Source: Chondrinema litorale (GTDB taxonomy: Bacteria > Bacteroidota > Bacteroidia > Cytophagales > Flammeovirgaceae). Taken from it: 64,000 nucleotides of DNA. Positions 1-8,442 of the stretch are shown piece by piece (the stretch's first letter is position 1; each line of letters opens with the position of its first letter). The translations under genes and the position numbers were made by a program. The stretch spans positions 496,001 through 560,000 of the forward strand of contig NZ_CP111044.1 in the NCBI RefSeq assembly GCF_026250525.1. The letters run 5' to 3'. The notes under the pieces are model-generated. The model was not told the DNA's origin, did no database searches, and worked only from the letters and a program-made list of their open reading frames with translations.

Positions 1-83
1 TTATTTTCAGCAAAATAAAAATGACAGAAAACGTCTTTAAAATCTCCTGTTACTGGAATTCTATAGTTATTGTAATTTTCCAT
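1..83 (-). CDS. 5' end of an unidentified gene, cut by the window edge
   Basis: An ATG on the minus strand opens a frame that runs off the left edge without a stop; it reads MENYNNYRIPVTGDF, then an aromatic-rich stretch containing FCHFYFAEN. The aromatic run resembles the N-terminal cupin-like domain seen in some Bacteroidota AraC-type regulators, but 27 residues are too few to name a family. It lies about 220 bases downstream of the lysine-rich micro-ORF, with a terminator hairpin between them, so it is probably a separate transcription unit. Confidence that it is coding is moderate; identity is open. Confidence 0.4.
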   Translation of the reverse strand, partial: MENYNNYRIPVTGDFKDVFCHFYFAEN

Positions 84-169
84 ATTTTCTTAGAACTATA
101 GATTTGTACGAAACTCTTCTCAAAAAACACAATTAGGTTTTATTAATTTCTACTATAACCTCTATATAC

Positions 170-207
170 AAAAAAAGTGTAGCTGAGCTTATTTACTCAA
201 CTACACT
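170..207 (-). terminator. Rho-independent terminator after the lysine-rich micro-ORF
   Basis: Read on the minus strand, AGTGTAG/CTACACT plus TGAG/CTCA arms with one mismatch form an 11-pair stem around an 8-base loop, followed directly by seven T residues. It starts 30 bases after the stop codon of the micro-ORF, which suggests that this tiny gene is transcribed as its own unit. Confidence 0.7.
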
Positions 208-236
208 AGTATAATTATTCAATATCAATTTGATAA

Positions 237-308
237 CTATTTCTTTTTCTTGTTCTTTTTGTCTTTCTTTTTTTTGTCTTTTTTCTTTTTATCTTTCTTC
301 TTAGACAT
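237..308 (-). CDS. 23-residue poly-lysine micro-protein (putative)
   Basis: ATG...TAG frame of 23 codons: 17 lysines, three aspartates and one asparagine after Met-Ser. Lysine runs of three or four are separated by single acidic residues in a KKKKD rhythm. Both AAA and AAG are used and GAC/GAT interrupt the A-run, so it is not simple homopolymer slippage. A terminator hairpin follows closely, and nothing else occupies the strand. No strong Shine-Dalgarno is visible, which is normal in Bacteroidota. I do not recognise a family. It could be a basic nucleic-acid- or ribosome-associated peptide, or a low-complexity artefact. Confidence 0.45.
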   Translation of the reverse strand: MSKKKDKKKKDKKKKDKKNKKKK

Positions 309-546
309 GATATGTGTGTTTTAGTTAAAAATAATATTTATACCAGATTGATTATGCAAACCATTTTCTAATCTGATGAATTATACCTTAAAATTGGAGT
401 AGATTATATCTAAAAAATTCTAAGATAGGCTAATCTAACAATAAATTAACAAAATGTAAATCAAATGTGAATTTAATGTTAACAAGAAGATTATTTCCCT
501 TCTAAGAAGTCGAATTAATTCCTTTATTATTTTTGTAAATCGCTCA

Positions 547-1197
547 TCAACTTTTTATAAATACATTGATTTCTTGCTTTAGTTTAACAAAATGATCTTT
601 GAGTGCATTATAATCTTCTTCTTGAATCATTTTTTTATCAAATAATGAACTTCCCATACCAACTCCAAAAGCTCCCACCTCAAAAAATGTTTTGATATTT
701 TGTAACGATACTCCTCCTGTTGGCAGTAGTTTAACCTCATTTAGAGGCGCCAAAACATCTTTTATATATTGTACTCCCAATTGAGCTGCTGGAAAAACTT
801 TTACAGCGGCAGCTCCCATTGTCCATGCTTTAAATATCTCTGTCGGTGAATAAGCTCCCGGAAAAATAGGTATTCCATAAGACACACACTTTGCTATTAC
901 TTCTTCGCTGATAACAGGAGTAACAATAAAATTTGCTCCTGCTCTTTTAGCATTTTCCAAATCTTTAATGCTTATTACCGTTCCTGCTCCTATATTCATT
1001 TGAGGGAATTTCTCTATGAGTGTGCTTATTATTTCTTCTGCATCGGGGGTATTCATTGTTATTTCGATAGTATAGAATCCAGCTTCTACAAAAGCAGAGG
1101 TCAATTTATATATCGTTTCTTTAGGTAAACCTCTTATAATCCCGATAACAGGTGCCTTGTGGTACAAATCCCATGAGAATGTAGTGTTATTTGCCAT
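547..1197 (-). CDS. eda: 2-dehydro-3-deoxy-6-phospho(galacto/glu)conate aldolase, class I
   Basis: Cytosolic KDPG/KDPGal aldolase that cleaves the phosphorylated 2-keto-3-deoxy sugar acid to pyruvate and glyceraldehyde 3-phosphate. With the start at MANNTTF the protein has 216 residues, the usual family length. Glu45 (in YTIEITMNT) and the Schiff-base lysine Lys133 (in AAVKVFPAA) fall where the E. coli enzyme has them, and GAGTV and the VTP loop are present. An upstream in-frame ATG at 1242 would add 15 residues inside the kinase gene and is less likely. The chosen start overlaps the end of the kinase gene by 11 bases, implying translational coupling. The kinase partner favours the galactonate version (dgoA), which sequence alone cannot prove. 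Confidence 0.88.
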   Translation of the reverse strand: MANNTTFSWDLYHKAPVIGIIRGLPKETIYKLTSAFVEAGFYTIEITMNTPDAEEIISTLIEKFPQMNIGAGTVISIKDLENAKRAGANFIVTPVISEEVIAKCVSYGIPIFPGAYSPTEIFKAWTMGAAAVKVFPAAQLGVQYIKDVLAPLNEVKLLPTGGVSLQNIKTFFEVGAFGVGMGSSLFDKKMIQEEDYNALKDHFVKLKQEINVFIKS

Positions 1198-2137
1198 ATT
1201 GGTAAAGTATTTTCTTTTGTCCTTGTAAAAATGCCTTTTCAAGCATGTTTTTATTAAATAAAACTAGTCTTTGAGTTGCAAAAAGCATTTGTAAAGCTTC
1301 TCTGTATATTTCGTAGATTGTACCTGATGCCGCTAAGAAAATCTTATCTTCTTTTTCTTTTAGATATGATAATTCGTCTCCGATCAAAAGGCCACTCAAA
1401 AAATAATAGTTATCCTGTTTGTCAAAACTATATAAAATATCTTTTGCTCTTACAGAAAATAAGTTTTCGTTTAGTTTTCCATCAAAACCTAAAACAAGTC
1501 CTTCTTTAAAAGCGGTTTCTCTTTTTTTATCCCATTGAGCTGTAGCAATTGAGTTAGCTAATATACTATGCTTTGAAAATATCTCAAATAACTCGCCTGT
1601 CATAAAGTTTTTAAGACCGCTAAACTTTCTGTTACTATAGGCCAGATGTTTACTATGAGTACCAGGTAATAGAAGAATTCCTTTTTCAAATGGAGCTAAA
1701 TATTCTTCGAGACCAACCGCCTGAATCTCTTCGCCGCGCATCATTCCTGTATCACCTCTCACCCCTGATATTAAGAGAATTTTAGCTTTGGAATTCCCTG
1801 ATAAGTACTCCCATTTTAAACTACTACCATTTTGTAGTATAGGTAAGTTAGCATAGTCTAATTCTAATAAACCAATATTTGCAGAGGCCATTCCAGCCAG
1901 TATAATCATATATTCCTGTGGAGTATCTGTAAGCTTTAAGGTTTGCTCTAATAAGAAGTTCAAGAAAAAATCATACTGACTTATCTTATTTTGGTTGAGG
2001 TATTTTTGGTAAACAGTTTTCACACCCTGATCATTTTTGACTTCAGCAAGTACTTTGAGCGTTTCTGTCTCAACTAGTCTCAGCCTAAAATTACTAGTCC
2101 CCCAATCTCCACTTATAAAATGATTTGGTATTTCCAC
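1187..2137 (-). CDS. dgoK: 2-dehydro-3-deoxygalactonokinase
   Basis: Phosphorylates 2-keto-3-deoxy-galactonate at C6 before aldol cleavage (De Ley-Doudoroff route). The N-terminal phosphate-binding signature ISGDWGTSNFRLRL and the internal GVRGDTGMMRGEE and LLPGTHSKH motifs are those of the DgoK family; 316 residues is typical. The start is GTG, placed immediately after the TAA of the aldehyde dehydrogenase relic and in the same frame, so the kinase was probably once translated by reinitiation from that gene. It overlaps the aldolase downstream. No galactonate dehydratase or dehydrogenase is visible nearby, so the pathway is incomplete in this window. Confidence 0.88.
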   Translation of the reverse strand: MEIPNHFISGDWGTSNFRLRLVETETLKVLAEVKNDQGVKTVYQKYLNQNKISQYDFFLNFLLEQTLKLTDTPQEYMIILAGMASANIGLLELDYANLPILQNGSSLKWEYLSGNSKAKILLISGVRGDTGMMRGEEIQAVGLEEYLAPFEKGILLLPGTHSKHLAYSNRKFSGLKNFMTGELFEIFSKHSILANSIATAQWDKKRETAFKEGLVLGFDGKLNENLFSVRAKDILYSFDKQDNYYFLSGLLIGDELSYLKEKEDKIFLAASGTIYEIYREALQMLFATQRLVLFNKNMLEKAFLQGQKKILYQYGK

Positions 2138-2440
2138 TTAGTTTAATGTTTTGGTAATTCTTCTCTTTATTAAATAGTGATCAAAGGTATAAATGGAACA
2201 ATCAACACCCATACCTTTATATTTTATACCTCCATGAGGAAGGTTTATGTCATATTTAAAACCGTTTAGATGCACCTCTCCAAATTCTAATTTTTCTTCC
2301 AATAAAGCAAGTACAACTTTATGATTTGAATAAACAAATATTGCATCAAACTCAACATTTACATCATCATAGAGTGTTGTAATAACATTTTTTTTTAATG
2401 CATGTAAATGAGGGATAGTTTCATCTAAAATTATAAAATA
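2138..2440 (-). pseudogene. 3' relic of an aldehyde dehydrogenase gene (no start codon)
   Basis: About 100 sense codons run without a stop up to the TAA that abuts dgoK, yet no usable start exists: an in-frame TAG lies upstream near 2441. The translation ends with the aldehyde dehydrogenase C-terminal pattern: LEFGEVHLNG (the G-x-V-x-x-N strand), then LPHGGIKYKGMG, then FDHYLIKRRIT. A full ALDH has about 480 residues, so roughly the last fifth remains. An ALDH would suit a sugar-acid operon with dgoK and the aldolase. The break coincides with the start of the plus-strand module, suggesting a rearrangement there. Confidence 0.62.
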
Positions 2441-2449
2441 CTATTAGAA

Positions 2450-3604
2450 ATGAAGCTAAAACTAATTATTCCCGCATTTATAATCATCTTATCTATGGCA
2501 TTAAATGGATATACACAAGACTTTTCTGTCATTAAAGGAAAGGTAGCTAATTGGCCAACTGATACTGTCTATTTACAAACTATGACTTACCATTCACCTC
2601 ACTCAAGTGAGATTAAGTTTCAAATACTTGATGCAGACAGTACATTTTATTTCGAATTGAAAAATAAAAATTTACCCTTAGTAATACAGCTATTCCCCAA
2701 TCAAGATTTATTAAATCTAAACAAAGAACAGTTGTTATTCTTAAACTTTACAAAAGACTATTATTATGGTCATTGTGATAAATTCTACACATATAGTACC
2801 AGCACTTTTCTGATTGAACCTAACACTACGTTGGAGGTAGAGCTTACAAATAATCAGACTCTTAAAAAATTAGGCCCAGAAGTAGCAGAGAAATACAGGA
2901 AACTAGGAGCAAAAGTATTACCTAACAACACTATTGTAGAATCTCAAAAAACAGAAATTAAGTTTTTAGGTGAAAATACTGTTCAAAATGAATACTTTCA
3001 AACTACATTTGATTTGAAAGATAAAATAGATAATCGTTTAGACCTTTACAAAAACAAACCCATTGAAAATGCCATAGTAAGTTTAAAAAAAATAAAGCAA
3101 AAGCTGTTAGATAATCTTGAAGCAGAAGAAAAAACACTCTCACCTACATTTTATGAATATGTAAAAACCGAAATAGAGTTTGGAGCTAGATTGGAGTTTA
3201 TTAAATTTTTAATGTTGACTAAAACAAGCGAACACTTTAATCCTGACTCACTTTTCAAAAATGAAATTTCAGCAGAGCTTTTAGATATTATTGAGTTTGA
3301 TAAAGACAATATTAATCCTGTTATAATAGCTTCTGAAAACTACAATAAGTACTTAGAGCTTTATTTGAATTTTAAAATAAATGTCCAAAACAAAAAATAC
3401 ATCATTTATAATGAATTCAGTAAACAAAAATGTAAAAGTGCTATTCGAGAATTACCTGAAAAATCAAACTACTTTTACATTGCTAACCAGCTGCTGTATA
3501 AAATCAGAACTGATGATTTTGTGGAAGATTTAGTGGTTGCGACAATCAAAAAATTTCCTGAAGGAGAATTGAATGATAAATTAATGGAAAAGTATGATTT
3601 ATAA
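2450..3604 (+). CDS. Exported protein resembling the N-terminal half of a TlpA-like protein
   Basis: A 384-residue protein with a clear signal peptide (MKLKLIIPAFIIILSMALNGYTQ). The mature start, SVIKGKVANWPTDTVYLQTM, looks like the DUF4369-type beta domain that precedes thioredoxin domains in Bacteroidota TlpA-like proteins, followed by a long helical middle region (about residues 150-380). There is no thioredoxin domain of its own. The next gene encodes one, so the pair looks like a TlpA-type protein split in two. It leads a four-gene plus-strand cluster ending in a LytS/LytTR pair. The specific function is unknown. Confidence 0.6.
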   Translation: MKLKLIIPAFIIILSMALNGYTQDFSVIKGKVANWPTDTVYLQTMTYHSPHSSEIKFQILDADSTFYFELKNKNLPLVIQLFPNQDLLNLNKEQLLFLNFTKDYYYGHCDKFYTYSTSTFLIEPNTTLEVELTNNQTLKKLGPEVAEKYRKLGAKVLPNNTIVESQKTEIKFLGENTVQNEYFQTTFDLKDKIDNRLDLYKNKPIENAIVSLKKIKQKLLDNLEAEEKTLSPTFYEYVKTEIEFGARLEFIKFLMLTKTSEHFNPDSLFKNEISAELLDIIEFDKDNINPVIIASENYNKYLELYLNFKINVQNKKYIIYNEFSKQKCKSAIRELPEKSNYFYIANQLLYKIRTDDFVEDLVVATIKKFPEGELNDKLMEKYDL

Positions 3605-3643
3605 TACTGTTTATAGGATTTAATAATCTAATCATTAAATACT

Positions 3644-4357
3644 TTGAATAAACTACTTAAAACACTTCTTCAGATACTGGGTATTGTATCATTATTTTTC
3701 TTGCTCGGTTATGTACTTACTTATCCATATGAACTGTCTTATAGAGGAAATGATGCAATAAAATTGTTCGAAGATTCTTATGAAAAAGCTTCATTTGAAG
3801 AACTCATCAATCGAAAAGAGTTTGAAGGAAAGGTGCTATATGTTAAAATATGGGAGCCTTTTGACGAGGGCAATATGCCCTATACAAGACATCAACAAGA
3901 AGTATTCAAAGATTTACTAGACTCAATAAGAAATGATATTGGTCTTGAAGAATACAAATTTCTCTCTTTAAGATTAAGAGCTGGAATCGGGCAGTCAGTA
4001 CCAACTCCAGCCCAAATAGCAGCAATTGAATCAGTTAACCTAAAATACAACAGTAGAGATTTTGCCATGCTACATATTGCTAATCCAGACACCCGATCTA
4101 AAACTAAAAATGACGATTTTCGAAAATGGAAAATGGCTATTAAAAAATATAAACTTCAAGGTTATCATTTACTTATGAATGCAAATTGTTATAAGCAAGT
4201 AAGGCAAAGTATATTAGAGAAAACTAAACATCCTTACCTTCTTTTGCCATTATATTTACTTATTGATAAGCAGGGTCATATTACTAACTATCAGGCAGCA
4301 TGGCCACAAGATTCTACAATGTTATATACTCAAATAGATAGTCTCTTAGTAAGATAA
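3644..4357 (+). CDS. Membrane-anchored thioredoxin-fold protein lacking the CxxC motif
   Basis: TTG start, then one N-terminal membrane helix (about residues 8-27) with the rest predicted outside the cytoplasm. The segment FEGKVLYVKIWEPFDEGNMPY aligns in spirit with the 'GKVVYVDFWASWCGPC' region of TlpA/AhpC thioredoxins, and LYLLIDKQGHITNYQAAWP with their distal strand, but the position of the redox pair holds EPFDEGNM and no cysteines. Only one Cys occurs in the whole protein (NANCYK). A redox role is therefore unlikely; a sensor or scaffold role is an inference. It sits 39 bases after the exported protein and just ahead of the kinase. Confidence 0.55.
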   Translation: MNKLLKTLLQILGIVSLFFLLGYVLTYPYELSYRGNDAIKLFEDSYEKASFEELINRKEFEGKVLYVKIWEPFDEGNMPYTRHQQEVFKDLLDSIRNDIGLEEYKFLSLRLRAGIGQSVPTPAQIAAIESVNLKYNSRDFAMLHIANPDTRSKTKNDDFRKWKMAIKKYKLQGYHLLMNANCYKQVRQSILEKTKHPYLLLPLYLLIDKQGHITNYQAAWPQDSTMLYTQIDSLLVR

Positions 4358-4369
4358 AACAAAGTGATT

Positions 4370-5848
4370 ATGGCCTTTTCAATTTCAAATCTCTCGACTA
4401 AGAAAATCATTGTTAATCTCCTTTTTTTTATTGCTTTTGCATGGTTACTAATAACTGTAACACCAAATTTCTATTCGTACTATTCATTAGACATAAGATA
4501 TACTACCTATATGTTTTTAGTTGGGGTGGGAATGTTTTTTATTCATAATATAGTAATTGTACCCATAAAGTTTGAAGAGGGTAAAGGAATTAACTATTTG
4601 ATATTTTCTATAATCTGCATCATTGCTTTTGCAGTAACTGAAGTATACCTATTTATAGATATTATAAATACTTTAAATACACCAGACAGTAATATATTTA
4701 ACATTGCCGCAAGTAAACTTTTTAGTATAAATAACTTAATTAATACTAACGCAACAATCAGTTTTCCTCTTTTGGTTATCGCTATTTTATCAGTTATCTA
4801 TTGTTTATTGGTTTATGGATACCAAGCAATTTCTCCTTATCTAGAAGCATTTTTCCACATTATTGCCCTCACATTGTTGTTTGCGTTGCTAGTTACTATT
4901 CCTAATATTAATAAAACCAGTCTCAGTTTGTATCTCCCTCTAATATTAACATTTTATATCAATACATTTGGAATATCACCCTTAATACTTAAAAATAAGA
5001 TTTACTACCTATTAGGCTTATTGACACTTATTTTGAGTTATTTCTTGTTACAAACAATTCTTCTAACAATTTATAATGGCCCTCAATTCAACCCAGAAAC
5101 AGGAAAACCATTTACACAACAAGATATACCTCAAGTAATTTTTAGCCTTCCCAACTTAATTATCCTATCTATCATTTTGTTCCTTTCATTTGTTTATTCA
5201 TTTGTAAGAATTAAGATACAATCTAGGGAAAAATCGCTCAATATTAGATTAGGAGAAAAAGAGTCGGAATTAAAACTCTTAAAATCACAAGTTAATCCAC
5301 ATTTCTTGTTTAATAGCCTAAATACATTATATGCAACTGCCCTTAGTGAGAAAGCAGAAAAAACAGGGACAAGTATTGCTAAGTTGGCAAACTTGATTCG
5401 ATATATGCAGAAAGATATAAATAGAGATTTTATACCATTAGAAAACGAAATAAAATACATCACTGATTATATAAGCATACAAAAACTTCGATGTGCCATT
5501 GAGCCTCAAGTGGAGACAACTTTTATAAATATTGAAAACCAATTGATTAGTCCGGGTATTTTCATTCCATTTGTAGAAAATGCTTTTAAGTATGGTATTG
5601 ATCCTTCGCAAAAATCTACTTTGCATATTTCAATAACTTGTAAAAAAAATGAGGTCCATTTTATATGTGTGAATAGTTATAATGATGATTTTAAAACCTT
5701 TTATAAGGAGCAAGGATTGGGAATTGGAATTAAAAATGCACAACAAAGATTAGAACTTGTTTATCCTAAAAAACATACTTTTGAAATTACTAAAATAGAT
5801 AATAAGTTCACTATTAAAATTTCAATTACTATCCAGAGAAAAAACTAG
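4370..5848 (+). CDS. LytS/YehU-type membrane histidine kinase
   Basis: About eight membrane segments fill the first 285 residues. After a short linker (KIQSREKSLNIRLGEKESELKLLKSQ) come the His_kinase phosphoacceptor motif VNPHFLFNSLNTLYA (His311) and an ATPase with the N-box PFVENAFKYGI and a late GLGIGIKNAQQRLEL glycine motif. I chose the ATG giving MAFSIS rather than a GTG two codons upstream. It should phosphorylate the LytTR regulator encoded next. The membrane part has no recognisable ligand domain, so the cue may come from the two exported/anchored proteins upstream (inference). Confidence 0.85.
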   Translation: MAFSISNLSTKKIIVNLLFFIAFAWLLITVTPNFYSYYSLDIRYTTYMFLVGVGMFFIHNIVIVPIKFEEGKGINYLIFSIICIIAFAVTEVYLFIDIINTLNTPDSNIFNIAASKLFSINNLINTNATISFPLLVIAILSVIYCLLVYGYQAISPYLEAFFHIIALTLLFALLVTIPNINKTSLSLYLPLILTFYINTFGISPLILKNKIYYLLGLLTLILSYFLLQTILLTIYNGPQFNPETGKPFTQQDIPQVIFSLPNLIILSIILFLSFVYSFVRIKIQSREKSLNIRLGEKESELKLLKSQVNPHFLFNSLNTLYATALSEKAEKTGTSIAKLANLIRYMQKDINRDFIPLENEIKYITDYISIQKLRCAIEPQVETTFINIENQLISPGIFIPFVENAFKYGIDPSQKSTLHISITCKKNEVHFICVNSYNDDFKTFYKEQGLGIGIKNAQQRLELVYPKKHTFEITKIDNKFTIKISITIQRKN

Positions 5849-5890
5849 CATCTAAATATTGAAAAATTCATTTAATAAAATTGAAAGTTA

Positions 5891-6568
5891 ATGATAACAG
5901 CCGTAGCTATTGATGATGAGCCAAAAGCAATAGAAGTAATTCAACATCATATATCTAAAATTAATGGAGTTATCCTTCTAGCATCTTTCTATAATGCAAA
6001 AGAAGCCTTGAATTTCTTAAAACAGAACCCGGTAGATGTTATATTCCTAGACATTAACATGCCTCATTTTTCTGGAATTGAAATGCTAGATGAGCTACAA
6101 AGAAAACCGAATGTCATTTTTACCACTGCCTACTCAGATTATGCTGTAGAAAGCTATAACTATAATGCAATTGATTACTTACTAAAGCCTTTTGAATTCG
6201 AACGTTTTCAGATAGCTATAGATAAAATTGCACATAGAATTGAAGAAGCTACACAACAAAATCAATTCATTTTTATAAAAGATGGATTTAAAAACATAAA
6301 GATTACTTTCGAAAAAGTATTGTTTATTAAAGGATCAGGTAATTACCTCGATATATTTACTAACGAGAAAAGTTATTCACCCCGAATGACCTTTTCAGAA
6401 TTAATTGAAAAATTACCGACTGCTCAATTCATCAGAATCCATCAATCTTATATTGTAAACATTGAACACATACAAAAGATTGAAAACAATCAGGTTTACA
6501 TAGCAAATCATCAGTTGCCTATAAGTAATCGATACAAAGCGACATTTTTTAAGCGATTAAATTTATAG
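5891..6568 (+). CDS. LytTR-family response regulator
   Basis: Receiver domain in residues 1-115 with acidic pocket Asp8/Asp9, phosphoacceptor Asp54 (VIFLDINMPHFSG), a conserved Thr (FTTAYSDY) and Lys (LLKPF). A LytTR DNA-binding domain fills about residues 128-225 (IFIKDGFKNIKITFEKVLFIKGSGNYLDI ... FIRIHQSYIVN split here only for reading). At 225 residues it has the normal family length. It lies 42 bases after the kinase gene, same strand, forming the cognate pair; its targets are unknown but may include this cluster. Confidence 0.88.
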   Translation: MITAVAIDDEPKAIEVIQHHISKINGVILLASFYNAKEALNFLKQNPVDVIFLDINMPHFSGIEMLDELQRKPNVIFTTAYSDYAVESYNYNAIDYLLKPFEFERFQIAIDKIAHRIEEATQQNQFIFIKDGFKNIKITFEKVLFIKGSGNYLDIFTNEKSYSPRMTFSELIEKLPTAQFIRIHQSYIVNIEHIQKIENNQVYIANHQLPISNRYKATFFKRLNL

Positions 6569-6616
6569 CACCTTTTTAGATTAAAAATTTTCCGATTTTT
6601 TTTTCAAAAAAATCAT

Positions 6617-7309
6617 TCAAAATAGATAACCCATAGAAAAACGGATGGTTCGGTTATATGTATCGAGATAATCGTAACCATCTACCGTATTAAATCCCAG
6701 TTCGCCACTTATGTTGATATTAAAACCACTTTCAAACTCATAACCTAATCCTAAAACTCCTGCAAAATCCAACTCATTTATATCATTAGAAATATCTTCT
6801 TTTTCCACAATGCTTATATCACCTACAGTAAGATCATAAGCACTATTTAAATGATAACCCATTTGTGGACCTACAAATAAATTGAAGCCATCTGAAACAT
6901 AGAGTCTTAATAAAAATGGAATATCAAGATAATTAGACTCCACTGTGGCTTCTGCTCTTGTGTTGCCAGCTTCAGCATATAAACCTGTGCCTTTCATTGT
7001 ATACATAATGCCCGGCTCAATGGCAACAAGCTGAGAAAGTCTAATATTAACGACAGCACCAAAATGAAAACCATAGGTTGTTTCCCAGTCATCTGGGTAA
7101 AGTTCCTGACCTTCGTAGGTGTAGAAAGGAAATTCGTTGGTCCAGCTATTTAAATTTACTCCAGCCTTTAAGCCAAAACTTGATTTAGGGAAAACATCTT
7201 GTGCTTTTACATTTATTGCAAGTAACAAAAGACAGATAATAGTAAAACCAAATCGATTGGGATTTATAGTATAGAGTTGTATAGCACTGTTCTTTATTTT
7301 GGTTTCCAT
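6617..7309 (-). CDS. Outer-membrane beta-barrel protein (PorT/OmpW-like small barrel)
   Basis: A hydrophobic signal segment (IICLLLLAINVKAQ) precedes SFGLKAGVNLNSW, the usual first strand of Bacteroidota 'outer membrane beta-barrel' proteins. Alternating strand motifs follow (FHFGAVVNIRLSQLVAIEPGIMYT, FNLFVGPQMGYHL, FAGVLGLGYEF) and the protein ends in RTIRFSMGYLF, with the terminal aromatic typical of barrel proteins. At 230 residues an eight-strand barrel is likely. It is convergent with the LytTR regulator. Function beyond an outer-membrane location is not evident. Confidence 0.7.
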   Translation of the reverse strand: METKIKNSAIQLYTINPNRFGFTIICLLLLAINVKAQDVFPKSSFGLKAGVNLNSWTNEFPFYTYEGQELYPDDWETTYGFHFGAVVNIRLSQLVAIEPGIMYTMKGTGLYAEAGNTRAEATVESNYLDIPFLLRLYVSDGFNLFVGPQMGYHLNSAYDLTVGDISIVEKEDISNDINELDFAGVLGLGYEFESGFNINISGELGFNTVDGYDYLDTYNRTIRFSMGYLF

Positions 7310-7479
7310 AATTTTGATCTGTAAAGTAAATATTCCAGTTAAATGCTAAAATTGATGGCCGTTTTCTATATATAGCATCTGCATCCAAATGGTTACCCTA
7401 GACCAGAAATTATTAATATTCCTTTTGCAAAAATCAGCCACATACTTTTCTACTATGTGCTCTTTATTGCAGCAAAACA

Positions 7480-7516
7480 GTTCTGCATTCTTCTTTAAAC
7501 AATAAGAATGCAGAAC
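7480..7516 (-). terminator. Hairpin terminator downstream of the 207-residue lipoprotein gene
   Basis: Perfect 13-base inverted repeat (GTTCTGCATTCTT / AAGAATGCAGAAC) with an 11-base loop, followed on the minus strand by CTGTTTTGC. It lies 64 bases past the lipoprotein stop codon. A run of A/T on both sides means it could act in both directions. Confidence 0.6.
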
Positions 7517-7579
7517 CAAAAAAATATTTGCTACTAAATAATATCTTTTAAAATCGATAACTTAGGAATGTGTGAGTAT

Positions 7580-8203
7580 TTAAAGGTTATAACTTGTTGA
7601 GACTAAAAACTCCCAAACTTCATTTACTTTTTCTAAATAAATAAGTCTACCAGATTTTAATGTGGGACCATCTGGCGATTCCATAAACCAATAAGATTCT
7701 ATACCCACAATTGCTTGGGTATAATTTTCGTTAAACCCGATTTTGTTGAAATAAAAATACCATTTTCCTGCTTCAGGGTATTTTTTCTCAAAAAGCGCCC
7801 AACTATTATACAGGTTTTCTCTATCAAAAAAATAGGCTAACTCTTTATTTGATATAATTTTAACCCCCTTACCAGATACAGCAATTTGTTCATCTAAAAG
7901 ATATGTACTGCTATTTGCATTTACATATTGAGAATACAATGTTGAGTCCATTCCCGACAATTTATCAAGGCTAAAAAAAACTTCGAGGTTTTCTTGTGGA
8001 GGTGTGTACGAAGTAGTCTGTTGCCTTATAATAAACTGCGAAATACTGAAACTCTCAAGAATAACACTATATATTTCGTATTCATCTGTCTGCATTTGGT
8101 CAGCTGTTTCTATAGAAAATTCTGGAATAGTTTCATTCGAATCTTCACAAGAAAAATGGGAAAGAGTAATGATCAAGAGTAAAATCAAATAGCTTTTTTT
8201 CAT
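7580..8203 (-). CDS. Hypothetical lipoprotein
   Basis: A 207-residue protein with a lipoprotein signal peptide: MKKSYLILLLIITLSHFSCEDSNE, acylation at the Cys in SFSC and an acidic tail after it. The rest is soluble, rich in aromatic residues (WYFYFNKIGFNENYTQAIVGIESYWF), and ends WEFLVSTSYNL. No family recognised. It is a single-gene unit between the small barrel gene and the hexosaminidase, with its own terminator; a link to the glycan locus cannot be shown. Confidence 0.6.
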   Translation of the reverse strand: MKKSYLILLLIITLSHFSCEDSNETIPEFSIETADQMQTDEYEIYSVILESFSISQFIIRQQTTSYTPPQENLEVFFSLDKLSGMDSTLYSQYVNANSSTYLLDEQIAVSGKGVKIISNKELAYFFDRENLYNSWALFEKKYPEAGKWYFYFNKIGFNENYTQAIVGIESYWFMESPDGPTLKSGRLIYLEKVNEVWEFLVSTSYNL

Positions 8204-8442
8204 ACAGAGATTTAAAGTGTACCAATAGTTTTATCTTAAATTAATTCCCTGAAGTCTGGTAAAATAACTCAACACTTCTTCAGATTTTTTGGCAAACATA
8301 ATCAATAAAAATCACCATATATCTAATTTTATTTTGGGTTAATTTATATTAACCACTTAGCATATATCCGAATCTTAAGGACAGATTAAGAGTAAATTCC
8401 ATGATGCTGAAATACACTTACTATATGTTATAAATAATTTTA

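Noticed and set aside
1191..1206. Near match (TTGCCATATTGGTAAA) to the 16-bp palindrome of the Crp/Fnr-type locus
   Set aside because: It overlaps the aldolase start codon, lacks the perfect symmetry, and the spacing of the arms differs; probably chance.
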